A DNA stretch of 64,000 nt from Mycolicibacterium nivoides (GCF_003855255.1 NZ_CP034072.1:4127585-4191584), one strand, 5' to 3'; positions 44,927 through 54,714 are shown, counted from the first letter of the stretch. The notes: generated by a model from the sequence alone, not told the origin. A program made the numbers and translations.

Positions 44927-44959
44927 CGACAACCCGGCATCCCTGAGGAGAAATCAACC

Positions 44960-45250
44960 ATGTCACAACCGATGAAGTACGGATTCGAAGATGTCGACCA
45001 TCACGGCATGACCCTGGCCGCCCAGGCCGGGCAGTTGGAGGCGGTGCATCAGGCCATCCTGCGTGACGTCGAAGCGTCCGCGGAATTCTGGGGCGGCGCG
45101 GGCAGCAACGCCTACCAACAGTTCGTCACCGAGTTGGGCCGCAACTTCCAGACCATCTACCAGTCGCTGAGCGAGCACGGAAACAAGGTGCGCACAGCCG
45201 GCAACAACATGGCGCACACCGACAGCGCCGTCGGCGGTTCGTGGATCTAG
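44960..45250 (+). CDS. WXG100 protein, EsxN/EsxA-like
   Basis: A 96-residue partner of the preceding Esx protein. The turn motif is FWGGAGS near residue 43, and the C terminus NNMAHTDSAVGGSWI is close to that of the ESX-5 EsxN family (DSAVGSSWA). It has no YxxxD/E signal of its own, so export should depend on the partner. A strong hairpin 30 nt downstream separates it from espG. Confidence 0.93.
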   Translation: MSQPMKYGFEDVDHHGMTLAAQAGQLEAVHQAILRDVEASAEFWGGAGSNAYQQFVTELGRNFQTIYQSLSEHGNKVRTAGNNMAHTDSAVGGSWI

Positions 45251-45279
45251 GCCCACGCCCAACGACTCATCGCGGCGAG

Positions 45280-45315
45280 AAGCGGCGGCACCCTGCGACA
45301 CGGGTGCCGCCGCTT
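45280..45315 (+). terminator. Terminator/attenuator hairpin between the esx pair and espG
   Basis: A perfect 14-bp stem (45280-45293 with 45302-45315) with an 8-nt loop follows the esx genes by 29 nt, and the downstream strand continues TGCCGTATT. It could end most esx transcripts, giving more Esx than the downstream machinery. Confidence 0.65.
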
Positions 45316-45350
45316 TGCCGTATTAACGACATCGAGAAACGAGAGCAACA

Positions 45351-46262
45351 ATGAGCGCGACACGCGAGTCTGCGGCCGACGTGACCGTCAACATGCCAGC
45401 CCTGTGGGTGCTGCAAGCGATGCTCGGAATCCCACGTCTGGCACCGGAATTGGAGGCGTGGCCCTACGGCGCCGCCCGCAGCGACGAGTGGCTCAACGGC
45501 CATCCCGCGGTCGAAGGCCTACGCGAGCAAGGCATGGTCGGCCCTGACGGACGTGTCATCGAATCACTGGCCCGGCGGCTTCGCGTTCTGGCAGTTCCCG
45601 ACGTCGAGGTGGCAGTTCAGGTGGGCCCGGGCGCGCGGCAACAGTCCATTCCCGATCTCGACGATCCGAGCACATGGCGATCGATCCCGGACGGGGAGTT
45701 GAGGGTGGTGCTCGCTCGACAGGACGGACACTGGGTGTCGGCCGTTCGCGCTGGCGACGACGTGACGATCGACGACGTCGACGGCGGCGGTGATGCTCGA
45801 TGGCTGGTCGGCCTGGTCGTCGGCCTGCTCGACACTGTGCATCCTTGTGGCCCGTCACGGATGACCGCGATCAATGTGCCGTTGGAGGAGATCCTGACGG
45901 CCGCCGCCGAACGAGCCGGGCTTGAAGCGGATTCGCCGCAGCGTGACACCGCGTTGCGCACCATGGGCGTGCGGGCGGCCGACCTCGCCGAGCTCGGCGA
46001 GCTCATGGATGCGCCGGCGGCCGAGGCGGTGCTGTATGCGCGGGCCTACGACGAAGCGGCAGTACACACCAGTTCCTCCACGCTGGACGTCCGCGACAGC
46101 GATGCTGGCAGGGTTGTGCTCTATCAGTTGCCCTCGGTCCGCGGGGCTGCGCAGGAATGGATGACGATCGCCCCGGGCAGCGCAGCCCAGATCGAGCAGG
46201 GGGTGAAGACGGTGCTGACAGGGGTGGGGGTTCGGTCATGGGAGACGCATCGCCGCGCATGA
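45351..46262 (+). CDS. espG: PE/PPE-specific chaperone EspG
   Basis: A 303-residue cytosolic chaperone that holds the hydrophobic tip of the PPE protein until delivery to EccC. N-terminal DVTVNMPALWVLQAML and WLNGHPAVEGLREQGM resemble EspG5. DELRVVLARQDGHWVSAVRAG-type strands (here GELRVVLAR and HWVSAVRAG) and C-terminal QGVKTVLTGV are as in the family. It lies 100 nt after esx, past the hairpin, and is followed by 152 nt without a gene before the ParA-like gene. Confidence 0.9.
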   Translation: MSATRESAADVTVNMPALWVLQAMLGIPRLAPELEAWPYGAARSDEWLNGHPAVEGLREQGMVGPDGRVIESLARRLRVLAVPDVEVAVQVGPGARQQSIPDLDDPSTWRSIPDGELRVVLARQDGHWVSAVRAGDDVTIDDVDGGGDARWLVGLVVGLLDTVHPCGPSRMTAINVPLEEILTAAAERAGLEADSPQRDTALRTMGVRAADLAELGELMDAPAAEAVLYARAYDEAAVHTSSSTLDVRDSDAGRVVLYQLPSVRGAAQEWMTIAPGSAAQIEQGVKTVLTGVGVRSWETHRRA

Positions 46263-46414
46263 CATGCGATCCGATAACAGCTGGTCATGGTGGACAAAGC
46301 ACGATCGGGCAAATGGATCACGGAAAGTCACGGTTGACCGTCGCTAACCGGTATTTGCGGGCCATAGGATTGGTGCAGAGCCCGTCACAGTGAGCAATTG
46401 GGGTGGATTAAGAA

Positions 46415-47932
46415 ATGGACAACCAGGATTTCGCAACGCGCTATTTCAGCGATCAAGCCGGTAGCAGCGACAGCGCGGACGAGGCGGCCGAGGGGAAGAA
46501 GGATCCGTTGACCGAACCCGCACTGCCTCCCGAGCCCGAGGTCAGCGAGCCCAGTCGGCCCGTTGTCGACGACCCGACGATCGTCGGCCCGATGCCTGCC
46601 GAGGTCGCTGAGGTGATCGCGCGGCACGCGGCTCAACCAGACGCGGCCCGACGAGCCGACCAACGGCAGAACGATGCTCCAGCGAGCCGGCATCTACCAG
46701 CGCCATCTGCCAATGCCGAGGCTGCCCAGTGGCAGTACCAGCAGCCCCCGGTGCAATATCAGCATCCGGGCCAGCACCAGCCCGTCAACGGGCAGCAGCC
46801 ACAGGCGAATCAGAGCTCCCAGACCGGGCAACAGTGGCACGCACGACAGCCGTACCCCGATGCCCACGGTGTTGCGGTCTCACGGCCCGGAACCGACAGT
46901 GAATCCTCATCGCCGCTGCAGATCGCGAGTTGGGCGGCGGCCAGTGACGGATCACTGACGCCGGCCTGGGCCACCGAGGCAACCCGTCATCTTCGTCACG
47001 ACGATCTGGTCAAGACCCGCCGGATACCACCCGAGGAAGGCTGGCGGCACGCGGTGTACGTCGGCAGCGGGCACGTAGTGAACCTCGGAGCGGGTCCGGC
47101 CGAACGCCTGCAGCTGGAGCGCCAAGCCCAGATCGCAGGCAACATTCCGGGCAACTACCAAGTCGCGGTGCTCTCGATCAAGGGCGGTGTCGGCAAGACA
47201 CGCACGACGGCGGGGATCGGCACGGTGTTCGCGACGTACCGCAATGAGCCAGTCATCGCCATCGATGCCAATCCGACCTACGGGGCGCTCGGCCGCGTCG
47301 TCGATCCCCGCGCCACCTCGACCATCCGCGAGTACTTCGCCGACGGCGAGGAGATCGCGAAGCGCAACTACACCGACACCTATCCGCAGTCGCGCGCACG
47401 CACAGGCCAGAACCCGCAGGGCCTGGAAGTTCTTGCCGGAAACCAGAATGTAGCCAACCCGTTGGGGTTGACCTCGGACATGTTCAACACGACGCTCGCT
47501 CGTACACGCCGGTTCTATCAGCTGGCGTTGATCGACTGCGGCGCCAATGTCGAGCACCAGGTGATGCCCGCGGTGTTGCGTGCGGCCAACGCATTGGTGA
47601 TCGTCGGAACGGCGAACTTCGACGGTGCCGCGGCAGCCGAACAGACCATCGACTGGCTCACCGCCAGGGGTAAGCATGACCTGCTCCGCCGGTCGGTGGT
47701 CGTGCTCAACGACGTATACGACTGCGCGGAAAAGAAATTCGTCACCGCCGTCACTCACTCGCTGGAACAGCGGGTCGGTGCGGTGAAGTTCGTTCCGTTC
47801 GACGAGCACCTTCGCGACGGGGCGGTCCTGGACTTCGATGCCCTACGCAAGCCAACTCGGTTGGCCTACACCGAAATTGCCGCATGGGTGGCGGAAGGCT
47901 TTCCCACTCCCGGTGGGGTGAGCCCCCGATGA
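46415..47932 (+). CDS. EspI/Rv3888c-like MinD/ParA-type ATPase
   Basis: A 505-residue protein with an N-terminal 200-residue disordered region rich in Gln, Pro and Ala, then a ParA/MinD ATPase domain. Walker A is SIKGGVGKTRTT near residues 255-266 with the signature Lys. Walker A' is ALIDCGANVEH, and the domain contains AANALVIVGTANFDGA. EspI (Rv3876) regulates ESX-1 when ATP is low, and Rv3888c sits at this place in ESX-2. Classical ESX-5 has no such gene. Its start overlaps no other gene; its stop overlaps eccD by 4 nt. Confidence 0.88.
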   Translation: MDNQDFATRYFSDQAGSSDSADEAAEGKKDPLTEPALPPEPEVSEPSRPVVDDPTIVGPMPAEVAEVIARHAAQPDAARRADQRQNDAPASRHLPAPSANAEAAQWQYQQPPVQYQHPGQHQPVNGQQPQANQSSQTGQQWHARQPYPDAHGVAVSRPGTDSESSSPLQIASWAAASDGSLTPAWATEATRHLRHDDLVKTRRIPPEEGWRHAVYVGSGHVVNLGAGPAERLQLERQAQIAGNIPGNYQVAVLSIKGGVGKTRTTAGIGTVFATYRNEPVIAIDANPTYGALGRVVDPRATSTIREYFADGEEIAKRNYTDTYPQSRARTGQNPQGLEVLAGNQNVANPLGLTSDMFNTTLARTRRFYQLALIDCGANVEHQVMPAVLRAANALVIVGTANFDGAAAAEQTIDWLTARGKHDLLRRSVVVLNDVYDCAEKKFVTAVTHSLEQRVGAVKFVPFDEHLRDGAVLDFDALRKPTRLAYTEIAAWVAEGFPTPGGVSPR

Positions 47933-49527
47933 CGGCTGTGCAGCCACACGTAAGCGGGGTGGCGGCCGACCCGTCGCCTTCGGCCAACCGGGTCCAGGTG
48001 GCGTTGATGGTCGCCGACGTTCAGTTCGGGGTCGTGCTCGATGCGGTGGCCCCGGTGTCGCGACACATGTCGGCCCTAGTCGATCTGTCCAACCAGCGAC
48101 TCGACCAGATCGGACGTCCCAAGCTGCAACCGGCCGGCGCGACCGACGGCAAAGGAAAGGTCGTGCGGGGCCGGTGGGCGCTGTGCTGGGTTGACGGCAC
48201 CATGCTGCGGCCGTCGCGTTCACTGGCCGAGCAAGGCGTGGTCGACGGCACCAAACTGTGGCTGCAGTTCGTCGACGACACCGAATCCCGCACCCCGGTT
48301 ATCGAGAATGTGACCACGGCCGCGGCGACCGAGCTGCGCCGCAACCGGCAGAAGATCACCCCGGGCCTGGCCGCCCGCATCGGTGTTGGGTTGCTGTCGG
48401 CGAGCGTGTTCGTGGTGCTGGCCGTGCTGGCGCGCTGGCGCTACGGCCACGACGGGTTTGTGCCGGCCGCGGCAGCGGCCATGGTTGCGCTGGCGCTCCT
48501 GGTGTCCGCAACCGTGCTGGCGATGCGGGCCGGGGTGACGCGGCGGGCGCTCGTCGAAGACGACTCGTCGGATCGGCACGCGTGGTCGGAATGGCAGACC
48601 GAGGTCGCCGTGGCCGACACGTTACGGCTCACTGGCTGTGCTGCTGCAGCTGTCGCGGCTGCTCTGGTGGTGCCCGGTCCGCTTGGGGCTCCTCACGGTG
48701 CGCTGGGGGCCACGGTGGCGCTGGCCGCCGCAGCACTGACGTTGCGGTACACGGGCCGTCACATCTCGTTGTGCACGGCGGTGATCGTTCTTGGGCTGGT
48801 GGCGTTGGTGACCGGGGCGGTGCGGATGCTGTTGGTGACATCGGCTCCGGTGCTGCTGGCCAGTGTGCTTCTGGTGGCCATGGTCGGGATGAAAGTCACC
48901 CCGGGCCTGGCCCGTATTGCTGGCAAGATCCGGTTGCCGGTCATGCCGCCTCCAGGCCGGCCGTGGGTGTTTGAGACTCGGCCGTATCTGCCCAGTGAGG
49001 TCGTGGTGGTCGTGGGGGGCCGTCCGGTGCTGGAAGGCCCGGAGTCGGTACAGCAGGTGGCGCGCAACACCGAACGGTCCCGGGTCTACATCACGGGCAT
49101 GTTGATGGCCTTCAGCATTCTTCTGGTGATCGCTTGCCTGGGGCTATGCGATCCACAGGCTCCCCGGCGGTGGCTGATGGTGGCGCTGGCCGGTGTAGTG
49201 GCCGCTGCGGTGCTGCTTCACGGCCGGTCCTACACCGATCGGTGGCAGTCGTCGATCCTCGCAGTGACCGCCGTGACAATCATCGTGGTGGTGGCGCTGC
49301 GCTACGTCTTGCAGCTGTGGTCGCTTCCCGCACTGCTCGTCGGATGCGGGCTGATCGTGGCGCTTCCGACCGTCGGCCTGATCGCCGCCGTGATTGTCCC
49401 GCGCAGCACCTACACGCCGGTGTTCGAACAGTTCGTGGAATGGATTGAGTACCTCCTGCTGGCGGCGGTGTGGCCGCTGGCGTTCTGGGCGATGGAAGTG
49501 TTCTCTGCGATCAGGTACCGCTCATGA
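47929..49527 (+). CDS. eccD: ESX membrane channel protein EccD
   Basis: A 532-residue protein with an N-terminal ubiquitin-like cytosolic domain (about 20-115, RVQVALMVADVQFGVVL...VDGTKLWLQF) followed by about 11 transmembrane helices, the multi-pass subunit that dimerises to line the ESX pore vestibule. ATG 47929 overlaps the ParA-like stop (ATGA), and its own stop overlaps mycP (ATGA). Length and topology are standard. Confidence 0.94.
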   Translation: MTAVQPHVSGVAADPSPSANRVQVALMVADVQFGVVLDAVAPVSRHMSALVDLSNQRLDQIGRPKLQPAGATDGKGKVVRGRWALCWVDGTMLRPSRSLAEQGVVDGTKLWLQFVDDTESRTPVIENVTTAAATELRRNRQKITPGLAARIGVGLLSASVFVVLAVLARWRYGHDGFVPAAAAAMVALALLVSATVLAMRAGVTRRALVEDDSSDRHAWSEWQTEVAVADTLRLTGCAAAAVAAALVVPGPLGAPHGALGATVALAAAALTLRYTGRHISLCTAVIVLGLVALVTGAVRMLLVTSAPVLLASVLLVAMVGMKVTPGLARIAGKIRLPVMPPPGRPWVFETRPYLPSEVVVVVGGRPVLEGPESVQQVARNTERSRVYITGMLMAFSILLVIACLGLCDPQAPRRWLMVALAGVVAAAVLLHGRSYTDRWQSSILAVTAVTIIVVVALRYVLQLWSLPALLVGCGLIVALPTVGLIAAVIVPRSTYTPVFEQFVEWIEYLLLAAVWPLAFWAMEVFSAIRYRS

Positions 49528-51248
49528 ACCGCCTTCTGGCGCCGATGGTTTCAGCCGTCGCCGCGATGAGTTTGGTGGCCACCTCCACGCTGTGGGGTGC
49601 GCCGACCGCCTGGGCGATCGAACCGCCCAGCGTCGACCCGGGCGCGTTGCCGCCTGACGGTCCGCCCGGGCCGCCAGAACCGATGCGCCAGGGCGCCTAC
49701 TGCACCCGTGTGGCCACGCTTCCCGACACCGACTACAGGGTGCAGCCGCGTTACATGGACATGCTCAATCTGCCCGAGGCGTGGCGGTGGGGGCGCGGCG
49801 CCGGCGTCAAGGTCGCCGTGATCGACACCGGCGTCAGCCCACATCCTCGCCTGCCCAACCTCATCGGCGGGGGCGACTACGTCATGGAGGGCGGTGACGG
49901 TCTGTCGGACTGCGATGCGCACGGCACGTGGGTGGCATCGCTGATCGCCGCGGCACCGATGGACGGCAAGACCCCCTTGCCGCCGCCGCGCCAGCCCCGC
50001 CGGCCGGACACGGTTCCGACGAGCGAAGCGCCGCCGCCGCCACCGCCGCCGCAAACGGTGATCGTGCAAGTCCCATCACCACCACCTCCGCCGCCGCCGG
50101 CGCCTGCTGGCCCGCCCCCGCCAGGGGAACCGGGTATCGCGCCGTCTGCCTGGCAGCCGACAGGCACGACCCTGCGGGTGCAAGCGGTGAGCAACCGATT
50201 CAACATCCCGCAAGAACCGGTCGACGATATCGAGGTGCCGGCCGAGCCAGCCCCGCCGCCGCCACCACCACTGCCGCCGGCCGACGGATTCTCCGGTGTG
50301 GCACCGGATGTGGAGCTCATCTCGATCCGGCAGTCCTCAAAAGCGTTCAGCCCCAAGGATGCATTCAGCGGCGATCAGGATCCGGCCACGCGGAAGAAGG
50401 CCGGCGACATCCAGACGATGGCTCGCGCGGTCCGTCACGCCGCGGACATGGGCGCCCAGGTGATCAACATCAGTGCGGTGTCGTGCATGAACGCGTTGAA
50501 TGTGATCGACCAGGGTGCGCTGGGTGCCGCCCTGCGCTACGCCGCGGTGGAGAAGAACGCGGTGATTGTGGCCGCTGCCGGCAATACCGGGTCGGGTGGC
50601 AACACTGACTGCGAGCAGAACCCGCAGTACAACCCGATGACACCGGATGATCCGCGCAACTGGGGCCAGGTCAAGACCGTGGTGACGCCGGCGTGGTTCG
50701 ACCAGTACGTCCTGACGGTCGGGGCGGTGGACTCCGCGGGCAATCCGTTGACCGATCTCAGCGTCGCGGGCCCGTGGGTGGGTCTCGCCGCTCCCGGCAC
50801 CGACGTTGTCAGCCTCTCGCCCCGCGACGACGGGCTGATCAACGCCACGGAAGGCCGCGACAACGCCATGGTGGCGCCGGCCGGCACGTCGTTCTCCGCG
50901 GCGATCGTGTCCGGTGTCGCGGCGCTGGTGCGAGCCAAATTCCCGGAGCTCACAGCTCATCAGGTGATCAATCGGCTCATCAGTACGGCTCGGCCGCCGG
51001 CCCGCGGCGTCGACAACCAGGTCGGTCACGGCATCGTCGATCCGGTCGCCGCACTGACGTGGGACTTGAAGGATCCGGGCGCTCGCGTTGGGCCGGAACG
51101 TCTTTCGTCGCCACTGTTCATCCCGCCTGCTCCGCCACCGCGGAACATGACACCGGTGTGGGTCGCTCTCGGCGGGATCGGTGGCGTGCTCGCACTGTGC
51201 GTGATCACTGTGGGGTTGACCGCGATGCGATCGAGGAGGGTCCGATGA
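49524..51248 (+). CDS. mycP: Mycosin subtilisin-like protease MycP
   Basis: A 574-residue membrane-anchored protease capping the ESX complex. The signal peptide ends near AWA, and the N-terminal region IEPPSVDPGALPPDGPPGP is typical of MycP5. The catalytic triad is D101 (AVIDTGV), H133 (DAHGTWV) and S456 (AGTSFSA). A long Pro-rich loop (about 160-260) follows the His, as in MycP5. A C-terminal transmembrane helix (WVALGGIGGVLALCVITVGL) is present. It overlaps eccD and eccE by 4 nt each. Confidence 0.95.
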   Translation: MNRLLAPMVSAVAAMSLVATSTLWGAPTAWAIEPPSVDPGALPPDGPPGPPEPMRQGAYCTRVATLPDTDYRVQPRYMDMLNLPEAWRWGRGAGVKVAVIDTGVSPHPRLPNLIGGGDYVMEGGDGLSDCDAHGTWVASLIAAAPMDGKTPLPPPRQPRRPDTVPTSEAPPPPPPPQTVIVQVPSPPPPPPPAPAGPPPPGEPGIAPSAWQPTGTTLRVQAVSNRFNIPQEPVDDIEVPAEPAPPPPPPLPPADGFSGVAPDVELISIRQSSKAFSPKDAFSGDQDPATRKKAGDIQTMARAVRHAADMGAQVINISAVSCMNALNVIDQGALGAALRYAAVEKNAVIVAAAGNTGSGGNTDCEQNPQYNPMTPDDPRNWGQVKTVVTPAWFDQYVLTVGAVDSAGNPLTDLSVAGPWVGLAAPGTDVVSLSPRDDGLINATEGRDNAMVAPAGTSFSAAIVSGVAALVRAKFPELTAHQVINRLISTARPPARGVDNQVGHGIVDPVAALTWDLKDPGARVGPERLSSPLFIPPAPPPRNMTPVWVALGGIGGVLALCVITVGLTAMRSRRVR

Positions 51249-52870
51249 AGCCGATGTTCGCACTCGGTGTGCGGGCGAGCTGGGCGCGGCTGGCCGTGGC
51301 GTTCCTCGCCGCTGTAGTGGTTCTGGCAGGGGTCTCCTCGACCCTGGCCGGTCCGGCCGCGGTGTGGGTGTCGATCGGGGTCGCCGTGGTGGTGGTCGCC
51401 GCTGTCCTGCTGACGTGGCGTCACGAGCATGTGTTGACCCTGGTCGGTCGTCTCCTGCGGCGACGGCCGGCGACGGGGTTGCTGGCGGTGACTGAGGCCG
51501 CTGATCACACGACGCAGTGGCCTCCGACGTCGGCGGCGGTGCGTGCCCACGGCGCAGAGCTGATCGCGGTGGTTGCGGTGGACGGGCGCTCACACACTCC
51601 GTCGGTGCTTGACCACAACCGCGTGCAATCACCGGCCAGTCTGCCGATCGCGGTTGTCGCCGAGGCCCTGCGGCAGTTCGATGTGACGCTGTCGGGGATT
51701 GACGTGCTCAGCGTCGGTCGGCGCCGGGCACCCAACCAGCACCACCCCTATGCGGCGACCTACTCGAGGAAGGTGGGCGATCACGGTGCGATGGGCAGTC
51801 GCCGCACCGTCTGCGTGCTGCGGATGAACAGCCATGACAACGTCGACGCGGTCCGGTGCCGAGAATCTGTGGCCGCCACGTTGACTGCATGTGCGCAGCG
51901 GTTAGCGGCCGAGCTGACCGCTCAGCACTGCCCTGCCCGGGTGGTCGATGCCGCCGAGCTCGCCGACATCGACACCGTATTGGGCTCCGGCATTGGCGAA
52001 CCGTCGCGCCCGGGCTGGACGGGCCTGCATCATGATGGCGGCTCCGTCACTGCGTATTGGGTGTCCCCGCAGGACATTTCGAGCGAGACGCTCGACCGGG
52101 TCTGGGTTTCCGACTGCGACTACACCGCCACCGCCCTGCAGCTGCGGCCCGGACCGGACCAGTCCACCGAGGTCGGGCTGTTGGTGCGCTACGCCACCGG
52201 AGGTCCGCTACGCGAACCACCCATCCTTGGCCTCAACCCTCTGTCGGGGCGGCATGACCTGGGTGTGCGCGCCAGCGTGGCCGACGCGCCCACACCGCGT
52301 CTGAGAGTTCCCCATCGGCTCCTGCGCGCCGGCGAGGATCTGCGGGCACCTATCGGCTCGACGGGCGTCATCATCGGTTCCACCATGAGCGGGCACCTGC
52401 TGCTGGTCAGCCTCGCCAACGCGGTACCCGCATCAACGGCCAGCGTCACGGTGGCCAGTGAAGTCGCCCAGATGCTGCAACTGGCGATGAGCCACGCGGC
52501 GATCGGCTACCAGGTATTGGTGCGTTCGTCGCGACCGGACATGTGGCGCGATGCCACCGGCGCAGGTTTGCATGTCGTTCCCGGCCTGCCACCGAAACTG
52601 CCCAACAACGGCGACGGGGTGATGGTGATCTACGACGATCCGCGCTCCTCGGCAGGATCCAGCGCGGCCCGCGCTGCCGCCGGCCCGCGCGCTGCCATCA
52701 CGGTACGGTTGGTGCCGGCGCGGACCGCCAGCGTCGCTGACGTTCACCTGGAACAGGACTCGGAAAATACGTGCGTCCTGCGCACCGCTGAGTTCACTCA
52801 CCGGTTGAACTCCGACCTGAGCACCGAGCGGAATCTGATCCGGACACAGAAGCGGGGGCGGGTGGCCTGA
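51245..52870 (+). CDS. eccE: ESX membrane protein EccE
   Basis: A 541-residue subunit with two N-terminal membrane helices (about 12-33 and 38-58), then a soluble domain on the outer rim of the ESX complex. The start MKPMFALGVRASWARL was chosen by its ATGA overlap with the mycP stop; the longer open frame lies inside mycP. EccE sequences are the least conserved of the core, and the assignment relies on topology and position between mycP and eccA. Confidence 0.92.
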   Translation: MKPMFALGVRASWARLAVAFLAAVVVLAGVSSTLAGPAAVWVSIGVAVVVVAAVLLTWRHEHVLTLVGRLLRRRPATGLLAVTEAADHTTQWPPTSAAVRAHGAELIAVVAVDGRSHTPSVLDHNRVQSPASLPIAVVAEALRQFDVTLSGIDVLSVGRRRAPNQHHPYAATYSRKVGDHGAMGSRRTVCVLRMNSHDNVDAVRCRESVAATLTACAQRLAAELTAQHCPARVVDAAELADIDTVLGSGIGEPSRPGWTGLHHDGGSVTAYWVSPQDISSETLDRVWVSDCDYTATALQLRPGPDQSTEVGLLVRYATGGPLREPPILGLNPLSGRHDLGVRASVADAPTPRLRVPHRLLRAGEDLRAPIGSTGVIIGSTMSGHLLLVSLANAVPASTASVTVASEVAQMLQLAMSHAAIGYQVLVRSSRPDMWRDATGAGLHVVPGLPPKLPNNGDGVMVIYDDPRSSAGSSAARAAAGPRAAITVRLVPARTASVADVHLEQDSENTCVLRTAEFTHRLNSDLSTERNLIRTQKRGRVA

Positions 52871-54714
52871 TGACCGTGGCGAACATGCAGAGCGCAGAGG
52901 CGGCCCGTCAGGCGCTCACCCGAGGGCTGTTGGCCTCGGGCGTGAGTGTGAACAACATGATGCCCAGTAACAATCCCGAGGTGGCGGCCAAGTCTTTCCG
53001 GATCGCCACCGACACCGACCCGTCGATGTGTGACGCCTGGCTGGCGCGCATCCACGCCGGCGACGACTCGGCCAAGACATTGGCGGGAGCCTGCGAGGCA
53101 CGGTCAACGTTCGGGTGGGAATTTCAGCGTCTCGGTATCTTGCAGTCCTCTTTCTGCCCAATGGTTTTCGATGGACTGTTCGTGAGTCTGGAGATCACCT
53201 CCCGCGATTCCTTGCTGACCGGCTATGCGACGGCGCTGGCCCGCGAAGGCCGCTACGCCGATGCCAGCGAGGTGCTCGACGAGTTGTCGCCGACCGATCC
53301 GTTCGACGCCGACCTGCACGCCTACGCACAAGGGGTGCTGCATTTCCAGGCCAAACGATGGCCCGACGTCCTGCGGTTCTTCACCGTCGACAAGGTCTGG
53401 CGCAAACCGGTCTACGGCGCCGCGGCCGCAGCGATGGCCAGCACGGCGCTGGCCTCATTGGGGGTGTTCGAGGACGCCTATCGCCGAGCTCAAACGGCGA
53501 TCGACAACGAACTGGTGCCGCACGCGGCCACGATCGCGCTCTACACCCAGGCCATGTGTCTGCGCCATCTGGGCAAGCACGACGACGCTGCGCAGCTCTT
53601 GCGGCGCGTGTACGCACGCGACCCGAAGTTCGCACCCGCACGCCAGGCGCAAGACGACAAGGACCGCCGGCTCACGATCACCAACCCTGAAACGATCGAA
53701 GCTCGTACCGACCCGTGGGATCCGAACACCGAACCCACCCCAGAGACCGAGCAGGCCGACCAGCAAGCCGAGTTGCTTGCCGAGGCTGAGGCCGAACTGG
53801 ACAGGCAGATCGGCCTGGTCGAGGTCAAGCGGCAGGTGCACAAGCTGCGGGCATCTGCGAAGGTCAACAAGGTTCGGGAGGAGCGTGGTCTGCCGCTGAT
53901 CGTCCGCAGTCACCACATGGCGTTCACCGGGCCACCCGGGACCGGTAAGACCACCATCGCCCGTGTGGTGGCCAACATCTATTGCGGCCTGGGGATTCTG
54001 CCCACGCCGAAAGTCGTTGAGGCCAAACGCGCTGACTTCGTCGCCGGCTATCTCGGGCAGACCGCCGAGAAAACCGACAAGAAGATCGACGAGGCCTTGG
54101 GTGGGGTGTTGTTCATCGACGAGGCCTACACGCTGATCCAGGAAGGCCTGTCGGGCGGGGACGCCTTCGGCAAGGAGGCTGTCGACACACTCCTTGCCCG
54201 CATGGAGAACGATCGGCATCGGCTCATGGTGATTATCGCCGGCTATGACGACGAGATCGACCGCTTTCTGGCGTCCAACGAAGGTCTGGGAAGCCGGGTA
54301 CCGCGGCGGATCCGGTTCGCGTCCTACATCCCGACCGAGCTGGGTGCGATCGCGGCTTCCATAGCGGCCCAGAAAGAGTCGACCATCGACCCGGTGGCCA
54401 GCGAGCTTCTGGAGCGGGTGTGCGCCAAGCTGGCCGAGCACCAGGTGGAGACAATCGACTCCGACGGGCAACCCGGTAAACCGCGGCGTGTTCTCGACGT
54501 CGCCGGCAACGGCCGCTTCATTCGCAACGTGATCGAGGAGAGCTTCGACGAGCAGATGCTGCGTATCGCCGAAGAACTCGACACCGGCGAGGTCGATGAC
54601 ACGACCATGACCACTATCACCGAGCGCGATATCGCCGCGGCTTTGCGAACAGTTCTGGCCACCGCTGTCCCGGGGGCCGTCGATCTCGACTCGGTCATTT
54701 CGACCACAGCCTGA
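52870..54714 (+). CDS. eccA: ESX cytosolic AAA+ ATPase EccA
   Basis: A 614-residue CbxX/CfqX-type ATPase. The N-terminal about 280 residues form a TPR-like helical domain, then an acidic linker (EQADQQAELLAEAEAELD) leads to the AAA+ domain with Walker A GPPGTGKTT (about 354-361) and Walker B VLFIDEAYTL (about 413). It is thought to strip EspG from PE/PPE substrates. The ATG overlaps the eccE stop (TGATG). It is the last gene of the ESX operon. Confidence 0.95.
   Translation: MTVANMQSAEAARQALTRGLLASGVSVNNMMPSNNPEVAAKSFRIATDTDPSMCDAWLARIHAGDDSAKTLAGACEARSTFGWEFQRLGILQSSFCPMVFDGLFVSLEITSRDSLLTGYATALAREGRYADASEVLDELSPTDPFDADLHAYAQGVLHFQAKRWPDVLRFFTVDKVWRKPVYGAAAAAMASTALASLGVFEDAYRRAQTAIDNELVPHAATIALYTQAMCLRHLGKHDDAAQLLRRVYARDPKFAPARQAQDDKDRRLTITNPETIEARTDPWDPNTEPTPETEQADQQAELLAEAEAELDRQIGLVEVKRQVHKLRASAKVNKVREERGLPLIVRSHHMAFTGPPGTGKTTIARVVANIYCGLGILPTPKVVEAKRADFVAGYLGQTAEKTDKKIDEALGGVLFIDEAYTLIQEGLSGGDAFGKEAVDTLLARMENDRHRLMVIIAGYDDEIDRFLASNEGLGSRVPRRIRFASYIPTELGAIAASIAAQKESTIDPVASELLERVCAKLAEHQVETIDSDGQPGKPRRVLDVAGNGRFIRNVIEESFDEQMLRIAEELDTGEVDDTTMTTITERDIAAALRTVLATAVPGAVDLDSVISTTA

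Larger units (their letters stand above)
37119..54714 (+). other. Complete ESX (type VII secretion) locus, ESX-5-like
   Basis: Twelve genes in one orientation: eccB, eccC, PE, PPE, two esx genes, espG, a MinD/ParA-like gene, eccD, mycP, eccE, eccA. The membrane genes overlap by 1-4 nt. Esx, PE, EccB, MycP and EspG sequences resemble ESX-5 components (for example QILSS and SAVGGSW Esx ends), whereas the ParA-like gene between espG and eccD is an ESX-2/ESX-1 trait. No frameshift is visible in any component, so the system looks functional. Confidence 0.92.
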
